From the NCBI RefSeq assembly GCF_037392515.1, contig NC_090280.1, positions 61,641,504-61,705,503 of the forward strand: a stretch of DNA of 64,000 bases. The letters are read 5' to 3'. This DNA is from Haliotis asinina. Taxonomy: Eukaryota; Mollusca; Gastropoda; Lepetellida; Haliotidae. Position numbers and translations under genes: made by a program. This document shows, one piece after another, positions 50,301 to 62,300 of this stretch. Under the pieces are notes generated by a model. The model was given only the letters and a program-made list of their open reading frames with translations. It made no database searches and was not told the DNA's origin. Position 1 is the first letter of the stretch, and each line of letters opens with the position of its first letter.

Positions 50301-53300
50301 ATTGATTACCAAACTTCAGAAAAAAATTACAATATTTGGATTTGATGTGAAACAGTTTAGTTAAACATTGTAGGCTTGATAAACAAACTTTGAAAAAAAG
50401 AAAGAAAAGTTACATGGATTTGAACCTGCATGTCTGATAACAAAAGAAACCAACAGTCCACTATTGCAACCATTAGGCTACATATTCCTTTGCCTCCCAG
50501 TGTGAATTTAAGCTTATATATTACACTTTACAACTATGTATGATGTGACATCTGCTTGTGTTCATCACCTGCTAGACCTTGATACAATGTTCTTATTCTA
50601 GCTAAAACATCCTTTTCATACAGTTAAGTGTAGTCATTTGGGTTAATTGAAATCTAATATGTCATTGGAAACATCAAGGTACATAAGTTCTTGGAAAATG
50701 CATATGTTTATACATGGCAATCCTGTTGAATGACAGTGTTATTTTGACAGTGACAGGTGACTCAAAGGTGTTTGATACACAGATGATAGAAAAACTATGA
50801 TCAAATTCTTACACAATAACAAAGATTTTCACCTTTACAGTACTGCTTGATCATATTTTGAAAATCTTCAGACATCTTCTTACTTTCCTAGCAGAGACCA
50901 ACAACAAACACCAATGTTTACCTCTCATAAATCTGCTTTGTGATTCCCTTATGATATTGAAAATTTTAATAACGATGTTTGATATGTGTATTTTAGAGCA
51001 CAAAACCATTCAAAATATAATGTATCATGGCACAGATGTGTAAATGTGATGGATTGTTTTTAAAGATGTTAGTTTATGTCAATGTTTACTTTTTGAGATG
51101 TTGTATGGGGCAATTTCATAAACCGAAAAAATGTACTTTTTTAAAGATTTTGATGTGAGCAAAAGCGTGACCCACCACAATTTTTTAGGTGTACATTCTA
51201 ATTTACTCGCTTCATATGTGGTGAAAAAATTGGGATGGGTCATGCTTTTGCTCACACTTTTCTATCACTCTGAAAATCAGAAAATGTAGGTTTCTAGAAG
51301 ATATTGTAAAATATGTTAACTTTGAGGTCTTCAAAGAGGAAAACTAACAACACTAGAAACATAAAAATGCAAATGGAGGTAACTTCGACAATTAATTTAG
51401 CTCCTTTTATGCTAAAATTATCGTGATGTAAAATTTTGATAATCATGACATGCTGTGGGCCAGTAAGGGCCCCTATCATACCTTGTCCTTTCCATCTAAG
51501 TGAGTGAGTGACTGAGTGACAGTATGGTTTTACGCCCCAACATTTCCAGCCAGCAATTATCACAGCAGGGGACACCAGAAATGGGCTTCACACATTCTAC
51601 CTATGTGGGGAATCAAACCCAGGTCTTCAGTGTGAGGAGTGAATGCTTTAACCATTAAGGTACCAGGAAACCCCTTGGAAAGTAATATTGAGTTTGCCTG
51701 ATAAGCAACTACAGCCATTCATAAGAAGGACGAAGAACTAACCTGTTCATGTACACAAGCAGATCTATGTAAATGGACAGGAGAGATGCAAGGATATCTG
51801 GTCTCTTGGAGGACGCTTCGGGCTCCTCTGTCTGCATCTGCAGCACATACAACAGATCAAGTTCTTATCCATAACAAGCAGTTGGGTAAGTCCATTTCCA
51901 TCAACACACAGAGGGATAAGTCCATTATTTCCATGCATAACAAGAAGTGAGATTGGTACATTGTCGTCTGTAACAAGCAGTCATGAATTAAACATTGCCA
52001 TTTATAAAGTCGTCAGTGAGTGAGTGAGTGAGTGAGTGAGTTTAGCTCTACACCACACTCAGAAATATTCCAGCTATAAAGTAGCAGTCTGCAAATAATC
52101 AAGTCTGGTTCAGACAATCCAGTGACCAACAGCATGAGCATCGATCTGCTCAGCTGGGAACTGATGACATGAGTCAACCAAGTCAACCAAGTCATCGAAC
52201 CTGACCACCTGATCCCGTTAGTCACCTCTTACAACAAGCATGGTCACCTTTTATGGCATTCATCAGTTTGAGAAATTCATGGTACAGGGTTTTTTCAAAA
52301 TGCATCAACATGACTGACATCAATGGACTCATCCCAGCACACTGGAGTTACCTCCCTTTGGAGGGACAACAGAAATCATCTTAACACATGCCCATGTGTG
52401 GAATCAAAAGCAGGTCTTCAGCATGACAAGCAAATACAGAAACATCAGTATGGTTGTGTAGCATCATCATTTGTTAGTGTGACATCAAATTAAAGATTAA
52501 ATCAATGTAAATGTATCTGTTATGCTTAGGTGAAAAGTAAAACGGAATACTCACTGACATACGTTGCAGACTTGAAGCTAACTATCACTACCTGTGCAGG
52601 ACCTAGGTTTTCGAAGCTCATTTAATGATTTAGCGCTAAGAGAGATTTGAAAATCTAGGCCCAGGTCCTCATAAATCAAATGTTTTATACCTTTCTGGAT
52701 CTCAGGTAGGACATGAGAAGAAACTTCTTCAGTTCACCTGTGATGCTTTCAACACTGTAAGAAAATGAAACATACACATGAAACAAACATGAACACATGA
52801 AACTTTAAGTGTTCCTTTATTCTTTTCCAGGTTTCTTCATAAGGTACATATTGTACTGAAGGTGACATTCAGGAAATAAATAAAGGGACACTTGAACTTT
52901 CATGTGTTCCCTAATTTGTTTCCATGAGTATATATGTCAAAGATACATAGATGTCAAAATAGGACAGTACATCAAAGAAATACAGATGTCAAAGAAAATG
53001 TGTACATCTAGGAAAGAACAGACACTGCATTCTGATACTGTATTACATGTTCAACACCCCTTTGAATAAATGAAGGTGCAATTTGTTATAAGGAGAAAGT
53101 GATCCATAAGTAATTAATGCTTTTACCAATATTCCAGCTGGATTAAGACTAGTGGTTACAGTGACTAAATGATCAAGCAATCAATCAATTTTTTTTTTCA
53201 AAATTGATCACAAACAATTCTGTGGCACTTGTTTGCATTAACAATATTTTTCAAACGGTTAGTTTTATCTGAGCACTACATGTTCCAAGTCATGATTGAA

Positions 53301-56300
53301 TTTATCTTCCAGACTCCAGGAAATTTTATGTTCTTAGCACAATAGTCATCCTTTGAAAAGATGTTTAATTTGAAATCTGTGCAAAAAAAAAAAAAAACAA
53401 TAAAAAAAACCACCACAAGATCCACAGGTTTTCTCTTTAATGTTTCGTGCATTAGCAAGCATAACAAGGAAAATTTGATAAGTGATGCTAACCAATTATT
53501 TTGTAATGGACCAATCATAAAGTATGAGATTTTAACCAATTCCCAACTCTAATTAAGGCATATTAGCACTCAAAATCAATTGATGAGATATGTTTGGTAC
53601 TAAAACATATCTGACTTTTCAGATCTTGATAGAGATGTTGATGACTTTTCTGAAGACTAGTTCTGTAATGTTCTAACCAGATGACTCCATAAGGAGAGAT
53701 TTAACAGGCCAAGCTCTGTATGTGAATATCAAATGATAGCTCAAAATAAAAGAAACCAATTTTAAGTCTTGAAATGGTGTTTCATCTATATTTGGAGGAC
53801 AGGCTAGATGTTGTGAGGACTGGTAAGAAAATTGACCAGCCAGTCCTGTTGGACAGGCAAGATTTTCTACATCTTTCGTACACTGATATTGGCTTTACAT
53901 GGGTGGAAAGCTTTATGTGAAGAAATTCTACCTGGTTTGGAGAGAATAAAACCATAAATCTTCAACAACTATCGTGGGTCAGTGCCAGCAAAGATATTCA
54001 AATTTCAAATCTCCAATATCCACTAATGAGATCAAAGGCATCATAGGACACCAAAATCATAATGGCCACACTTTCAGGACCGCTAAATTCTACACTGTAC
54101 TGGTACATTCAGACTTTTTCACTCACTTTTCTCCACTTTGCATGCAGTCTTCAGCCACACTCTGTAGTTTGCTGAAATAATAATCAGATAGACCATTAGA
54201 GTGAGTAAATGAGTTTCTCTGAGAGAGAGAGAAAGAGGGAGGAGAGAGAGAAAAGAGAGAAAGAGAGACTGCAACAGAAATCCATCTTCATATTTAGTAA
54301 GGGGTGAACGTTCCTGCACCTGTACAGTGACATGTTTTCACTGGCAACATTCAAGAAACATTCAGAGATAGGACTGCCCTCATTTAACCTTCATACAACA
54401 TTAATCAGTCTGCAAGTACCTGAGATAGTACAGCATGAGTTTGGTGATGACCTTCAAGTTCCAGGTTGATGCTAGCAGGTGCTTGGTGGCTGCCATCCAG
54501 GCTGGTACCATCTCCTTTGACTCTATGTCACATGTGTCCTGAATGAGAAGTGGATAAAGATCAAGTCATCTCAAAGCCATGTTTACACATAAACAAGAGT
54601 CATCAGAAGACAACATATTCCCCCGGTCCCCACATGTGCCCCACATGTTTGAAAGGACAAATAATCTGAAAGTTACTCATTGTTTTTGTAGACTAAGTTT
54701 GAATTGTTTCCATGGAATTCATGAAAATCATAAATGCCATATATCTGTAACCAGCAAAGTCACAATTTTAAGATGTGTCTCATATATCTGCCAAGATCTG
54801 TTGAAAGATATGAAATGGTTTTCGAGTTGTGCTCTGGGAACGAAGCCCACCCCTCCATTTTGAGATTAAGTCCAAAATGTTTCCATGGAAACCAAGAAAA
54901 TAATAAATCACAAAAACCTTTAAAAACCAAAAGGCACCACTTCGGGGTGTGCCACACACATCTAGAAAGTTTTACTAACAGATATTAAGAAGTTTTTGAG
55001 TTCTGGAAATGAAACACACCTCTCACTTTTCAGACTAGGTCCAAAACATTTCCATGGAGACCGAGAAAATACTAAATCACAAAAACCTGTAAATACCAAA
55101 ATGCACCACTATAGCTTCAGACTGATATATCTACCATGTTTTGCAGAAAAATATTGAACGGCTTTTGAGTTCTGCTCTGGAAACGAAACACACCTCTCAC
55201 TTTTCAGACTAGGTCCGAAACGTTTCCATGGAAACCGAGAAAATAATAAATCACAAGATCCTGTACATAGCAAAAGGCACCACTATAGGTTCTATTCGAT
55301 ATATCTACCATGTTTTGCAGAAAAATATTGAACAGTTTCTGAGTTATGCTCCAGAAACAAAATGATTACAGACGAATGGACGGGGGATGGACAGACAAGG
55401 CGTTGACTATATCCCCCGCATTACATGCCAGGGGGATAATGAATAAACATCAGTAATAGTTATAACCAAACTTGATTTATTCGCCATCAGCCTGACACAT
55501 TTTGCATGATATTGACAGTTTAGATTAGATTAGGTTTTTATTATGTTGGTTAAAACAGATCTTCTAGTCTTTCAATATTTTCATGATATGTCAAATTAAA
55601 GGGTACAAGTCATGTGGGCTCTTAACGATTCATATCAATGAATGTCTTTGAACATTATGGCAAAATATAAACACTCACCTCATATTTCTGCAAAATATTT
55701 ACGAAATATGCCCTTTCACTTTCAAGTTCTTTCAGAGTCACTTGTGTACCTGATCACAAAATGTCCGTGAATATATTTTAAACAAAACACAATCATGTCA
55801 TACAAAAGGATGAGATAACAACACAAGTTGCAATATTCCAGCAACACAATGGACTATATATTCCATGCCCCTTACAACAATTAGAAATTGCTGAGTACAA
55901 ACCATATTCGACTCATTTACGCAGCAATATTCCAGCTTATGATCAATAGCATGGGCTGAGATCTGCACATTTGGGAACCAATGACATATGAATGAAGTCA
56001 ACAAGCCTATACACATGATCTTATCAGTCGCCCCTTATGACAAAGAAAGAGCCCTTTTGTGGCAAGCATGGGTTTCTGAAGACCTATTCTAACCCTGATC
56101 TTCACAGGTATTATCCCACTGGAAACTAAGATGTGGTCCTAATACAACTGTTTACTTGACTGATGTTTAACACCTTCATCCTAATTACTCCTAATTATAA
56201 AATTACTGCTACATGACATCAGTCAGCAACTTAACGATTCTGGATTTGATAATCCATCAACTTACATCACATTCACGACCTGTGCAATTGAGATGCAAGC

Positions 56301-59300
56301 ATGACAGCCTTACCATATTTCCTCCAATAAGTGCTCAGGCAGTTATTTTGTTTTGTCAGATTTCCAAACCCAGTGTTTACTGAAAACCTGGTGCTTATTG
56401 TGCTTATTGGATGTATCACAAGTAGTTGTCAGTGAGTCAAATATCAAACATAGGGACCATTCCTTAATACAACTATTTGGGATCAAGGGAGAATGGATTT
56501 ATGAAAAACACTAATTGGCAACTTATTACAGGCCCAGTGCTTATTAAAGCAACTGCTGATTTATCCCAGGCACTTATTAGAGGGAATATGGTATATTCTT
56601 CCCCAACATCAGTCAGCGTTCCTAAAACAATGTGTGGACAGGAATATGTGTTAAGTATTTACAAAGTTGTCTGGATGCCTGTTTGGTAAGGCCAACAACA
56701 TCCTGACAGTCTTCCCATGTCTGAATCAGCTTGAAGTCATTGCTGCCAGCTGGTGTTTCCACAGACAGTCTTTTCAAACATCTGCAAGGTTATACAAAAA
56801 ATTAAAACAAGCCAATCAGTATCTTAAAACAATTTTGTACATTAAAACCAACTGTATAGCACTTCATTATTCAATCTTAACCTAAAATTTTATAAAAACT
56901 TTAAAATTTAGAAAAATAATACATTGAATTCTGAACATAGCATAAGATGACAAGGAGCAGGAACATCAAGACCCATAACCAATGGTGCATCAGTATGCCA
57001 TGCCAAGCTCAGTACGTATCGCAGTACACAGCTCTTGATTCAGTACAATTCGGCTCAGTTGATTAACAACAAAATCTGCCAGGATAAATGTTTTCATGGA
57101 GATCTACTGTTGGTTTGGTAAATGTTCCGAGAAATGGTAGCGACATGAAGATGTCATCTAGAATGAAAATACATGGAAGGTAGAGCAATGAGCCTAAGGT
57201 GAGCAAGTTGATCTTTTCAGTACAAAAACCAAACCTAGCATATTTTCAGTGTGAATTTAGGTGCAACGAACTGAAAACAAAATACTGCGATATGAATACA
57301 TTGCTGTGTACCATTTCACCGCTTATACATAACAACTCATTCTTTAAAGCAAACATTAGTTTATTACCATCCTTAAGTTTTCTTCATAATAAACTGCTAT
57401 CTCGCCATACTCACATTACACTTCCAAAATTCATCAAAATTAGGGAACATACACATTAATTTCTGTTATAATTTAACAATACAGAAAAATAAAACAATGT
57501 AATTTTACCTTATATACAAAAAATGCAGTTGACTTGGTTTATTTTGTCAGTACTTACTTGTTCAAGTATTTCAGATACAAATCAAAGTTATTGTTGAGTT
57601 CCCTTTTCAAAGATTCTTTTGAAACATTGTGTATACTCTTCTGAAGAAGAGACTTTTTCTTGATTTTTTTTGGCTTTCCTGAAAGAGAAATTCATTATTA
57701 TGAATGGTGAAAGGCTGATTGTCATTTCAATACATTAACATATTATACTGTTTCAGTAAACTTCAACACTATAATGTCATTTATTCATGGTCGCATTCAT
57801 CCTATATTTGAATAAAGATGAACAAAATGATGAGTGAGTGAGCGAGTTTAGTTTTATGCTGCACTCAGCAATATTACAGTTATATGGCGGTGGTCTGTAA
57901 ATAATTGAGCCTGGACCAGACAATCCAGTGATCAACAGCATGAGCATCGATCTGCGCAATTGGGAACCGATGACACATGCCAACCAAGTCAGCAAGTCTG
58001 ACCACCCGATCCTGTTAGTCGCCTCTTATGACAACCTTAGTCGCCTTTAATGGCAAGCATGGGTTGCTGAAGGCCTATTCTACCCCGTGACCTTCATGGG
58101 TAACAAAATGATAAAACTTATATGAACTAGTAGAGGTTATGAATTCTTTGAAGAAAGTCCTCCTTGGGGCACAAATAAGCATTTTATGTCCATTAACAAT
58201 CCTAAGATCATCGTAACTATGTTTAGTAATAAAATATTTACGTATACAAAAAACTTGTTTTTGTCTTGTGACACGTCCCGTAAAGGGCCCCCTACAGCCA
58301 AGAGCAAGTAACTCTCGGATCTGTAATCCGTGAGCAGAACACCTGAATCTGATTCGATACCCCAGAGGAAAACAGAACCACCTGGAATGACCCTAACAAT
58401 AATAATAATTTATAATAGTTTATTTATATAGCTCCTAGTATCCATCTGGCTAGCTGCTCATTGTGTGGGTGCCCAGAACATACCCTACCCTGTGAGGAAG
58501 GCATCCGTCTGATTTGTGAGTGTTTGCACCAGGGTCTCCAACCCTTGGAAACTAGACCTTTCTCGTAACTCTGTGAGTAAGACCACAGCTTTGCTAACAC
58601 TGTTGTACAGGTAGCATCCTCAGATATTGTAACACAGCTCCGTGGACTTTGGAAATGTAGTCTCGAGACAGAGACTAATCCCTGTTATGTCTCCAATATC
58701 ATCCCCCAAGAAAACCAGATCCTGTGTAGAAACCAGTTCTGATTTCTTGGGACTGATAATCAAACCTAACCTGCCGAGAGTGTCCGTAACTAACTGTGTG
58801 GATTCCCGACACAAATGGGTGGCAAGTGCCTGAGTCAACAGTTGTCCATGTACGAGTAACCAAAGTGTCCCTGTGCCCTGGTGACCTCAGTTGGCACCCA
58901 GCACGAGATTTGTGAACACGTGGAGACACCAAAGAGGAGCGACTGAAACTGATGGCAACTCCAATTGAAGGAAAACCTGACCTATATCCGAAACTCAGGG
59001 TGCAAAAGGACATGGAGGTTTGTGTCTTTGTGGTCTATGGACGCGAGCCAATACCCTGCCTCTACGGATGAGATCACAGAACACAGTGTCTCCATCTTGA
59101 AGATCGCACCTTGTTCATGTCGTTCAAACCCTTTAGACTGAGAATGGGTCTGAACCCTGCAGAATGCAGAATTCATTCTAGCCTTAATAAAAAGTGTGCT
59201 TATGGCCCACCTGTCCTCAGTTATTTGGGCCATTTACAAATGGTGTGGGTCATGTCAAGTCAGTTGAAACTACATGTCACTTGTTAGACACATGGTACTT

Positions 59301-62300
59301 TGTAGTTACTTATCGTTGATATACAATAATAAAAAAATATTTGATGTCCAATACAGGTTAGGTCAACAATTTGAACAAAGGAAATGAAACCAAGATTTAT
59401 GAAACATTTAGTGAACAGTTAGGAATAATTCAAAATTAATTTGAAAAAAAAACAACAAACTTCCTACACTGAAACAACAGTGATGCATAATGATAAATGA
59501 CAATCAGGAAGGTTGAGGACAATATACTTGTCTAATTATTGAGAAAATATTATGTGTAACAAGTGTTCAATTTATACTTTGAATTTGATTTTTAGAATAA
59601 GACCTGATATTACCTGACTGTAAGAAATGATCTGTCATTTTTCATTGTTAAGCATCAACTTAAATTCTCAGCTTCAATTGATGAAATTTGATCTACAGCT
59701 TTGACATGTCATTTGAGCGTACTTGTCCGATAATTGACTCTGCAAACAACATCATTTTTGTAAACACATTATTTTTGTGATGGGTAATACACACCGTACA
59801 TTGTATGCGATTTGTGTCTTTGTTGAATAATACACATGTGTCCAGGCTACTAAAGCTGCAATCATGTATTTTGAAAGACACATAGATGTGATACTTCATC
59901 ATGGCATTTCGGTACTTGACTGCTGATGCATTCTCCATGGCAGCAAGAGTACCGAACTGCTATGCGCAACGTGACTGGATCACTCAAAGTAACTGACCAG
60001 TCAGAATCTGTTTTACAAAGCACATCAGATTTTCTTATAACACTGACTTGTACAGATTGCATTTGAAAGTGATGTGCAGAGTTCTTGATACTCAAAACAA
60101 TATTCGTTTCAGAGCATTTTAAGGTTTCCTTGAGTTCACGCTTGAAAACAATAAAAAGCTTTTCAGATTCATATTTAAATGTCTTGAGTGTGGCAACATG
60201 GCCCTGTATTTTTAAAGTGCACGATATGAACTTTCAGTGCACAAATGGTGCAAGGGTGTAGCCTAGAATAAACACTGAGTCTATAAATAATCAAGTCTGA
60301 AAAGACAATTAAGTGATCAACAGCATGAGCATTGATCTACACAACTGGCAACTGATAACATATGGCAGCTAAGTGAATGAGCCTGACCATCCAATCTCCT
60401 TACGAGCCTCTTACAACAAGCATAGTTGCCTTTTACGGCAAGCATGGGTTGCTGATGGCCTATTCTACCCCAGACCTTCACAGGTTCCCCGAAGAAGGAT
60501 AAGCATTAAGACACAACAGAAAGCCAGGTGTGAGAACTAAACTCACTCACAAGACAGTGGACAAGAAACCTGAAACCCAGATCAAGTAAACTGTTAAAAC
60601 ATAAACTTACTGTTATTCTCAACTTCAAACTCAGAGTCACATGTCTTGTTTGCTGATTTTGTTTCAGAAATAAAGGTGTGAAAACAGGTGAGTGAGTGAG
60701 TTTAGTTTTACAACACACTCAGCGATATTCCAGCTATATGGTGGCTGTCTGTAAATAATCAAAATAATAGTGTCCATTTTTGGCGCTAAAAGCCAAATAA
60801 GGTATGCTCACTGCACTAACAATCAACGCGCCACACACTACTAGCCTGTATACTAACACAAGCTGCCTCTTAGTCACATGACTTGTCCCACCAGGTACCC
60901 ATTTTCTGCAGGGTGAAAAATGACAATTTGAACAAACATCACTGCCCATGATAAGACCACATGTATCATATGTGCTTTGCTGTTGGGCAGGACTAAGGTC
61001 CCACAAACTATCAGGACACAGTCACCCATCCAAGAACTCTGCGCCCAGCGTTACTTAACTTCACCTGGTTTGTGACCTGAGCTCTATGCCACCACCACAA
61101 TCCAGTCTGGACCAGACATTCTAATGATTACAGCATAAGCATCAATCTACACATCTAAGACATGTGTCAACCAAGACCTTCATTTCCACATGAAAATGAG
61201 TGAGTGAGTGAGTTTAGTTTTACGCCACTTTTAGCAATATTCCAGCAATATCACGGCTGGGGACACCAGAAAATGGGCTTCACACATTGTACACATGTGG
61301 GGAATCGAACCCGGGTCTTTGGTGTGAACATGTAAATGAGGTAGTGTAATAATCACTTGTCAATCAAGGGTATGTTACTACAGAAAGGTACTGGGATGAA
61401 GTTTGCAACTAGTTGTGCTGCATCTTATCAAGCAGCCATGCTGCATTGTCTGTCAAATTGATAATGTACCACCAAGTCTCACACAGGACATCCTTAACAT
61501 AATTTGTAATGTTTAGCATTGGAATGCATATTCTCTTGACAGAATTTTCTTCAAACATCTCGTGGGACTGACCAGTACAACCACCGAGGTCTTGAATGAT
61601 GCTTGTCAATTTCATTATAGTTGCAACGTGTTATGGACAGGCAAAGTGGACATGCTCTATTTCAAAGCAGTGACACATGACTTGGCAATGGCCTAAATGT
61701 CTACTGGTGCACATGTGTTTTGACAATGGGAATGATCTACCCTTAGCACCCTGTATCTTTGTATCATTGCTACCAGTACACTTTCCCTTTTAGTGGAAAG
61801 AAATATCTTTCACTGGATGCTATAACACACAATCTTCAATTTTTTAAGTTCCTGCAAGGTGAGTGAGTTTGGTTTTACGCCACACTAAATATACTGAGTA
61901 AATAATTGAGTCTGGATCAGACAATACAGTGATGAACAGCATGTACAGTGATCTACTCAGTTGGGATACAGTGACATGTCACTGAAGATGTATGTACAAG
62001 AACAGCTAATCATTGATATGTTCCTTTAATGGTATTATTTCAGCATTCACCTTTAAGCAGTTTGTGCTTTCGTGTTTAAAGTAATTGACCCGACATTTCG
62101 GTACCTGTTGTGAAAAGTTGAGAAATTAACATTAACAGTGATGGGGCTGAGGGATATTTTTAGTTTCACGCCATTCAGTTGTATCATGGCGCATCGGTTT
62201 TATGTGATCGATGTGATGACTGAGATCTGATATACTGGCTGTCTGCTAGCAATGCAAGGGGTTTAACCCTCTCACTATTCAAAGATACTGAAAGGCTCCT

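Larger units (their letters stand above)
49293..51492. mobile_element. 2.2-kb element with terminal inverted repeats, no transposase
   Basis: The left end AAAGGACAAGGTATGATAGG (from 49293) is matched in inverse by CCTATCATACCTTGTCCTTT ending at 51491. The match resumes at GGCCCAC / GTGGGCC further in. No open reading frame of a transposase is visible. Inside are GGGGCCCA-type direct repeats (49420-49960), a tRNA-like segment (about 50420-50500) and a strong hairpin (51154-51255). No clear target duplication. Probably a non-autonomous DNA element in intron 8 of the second gene; the superfamily is unknown. Confidence 0.7.
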
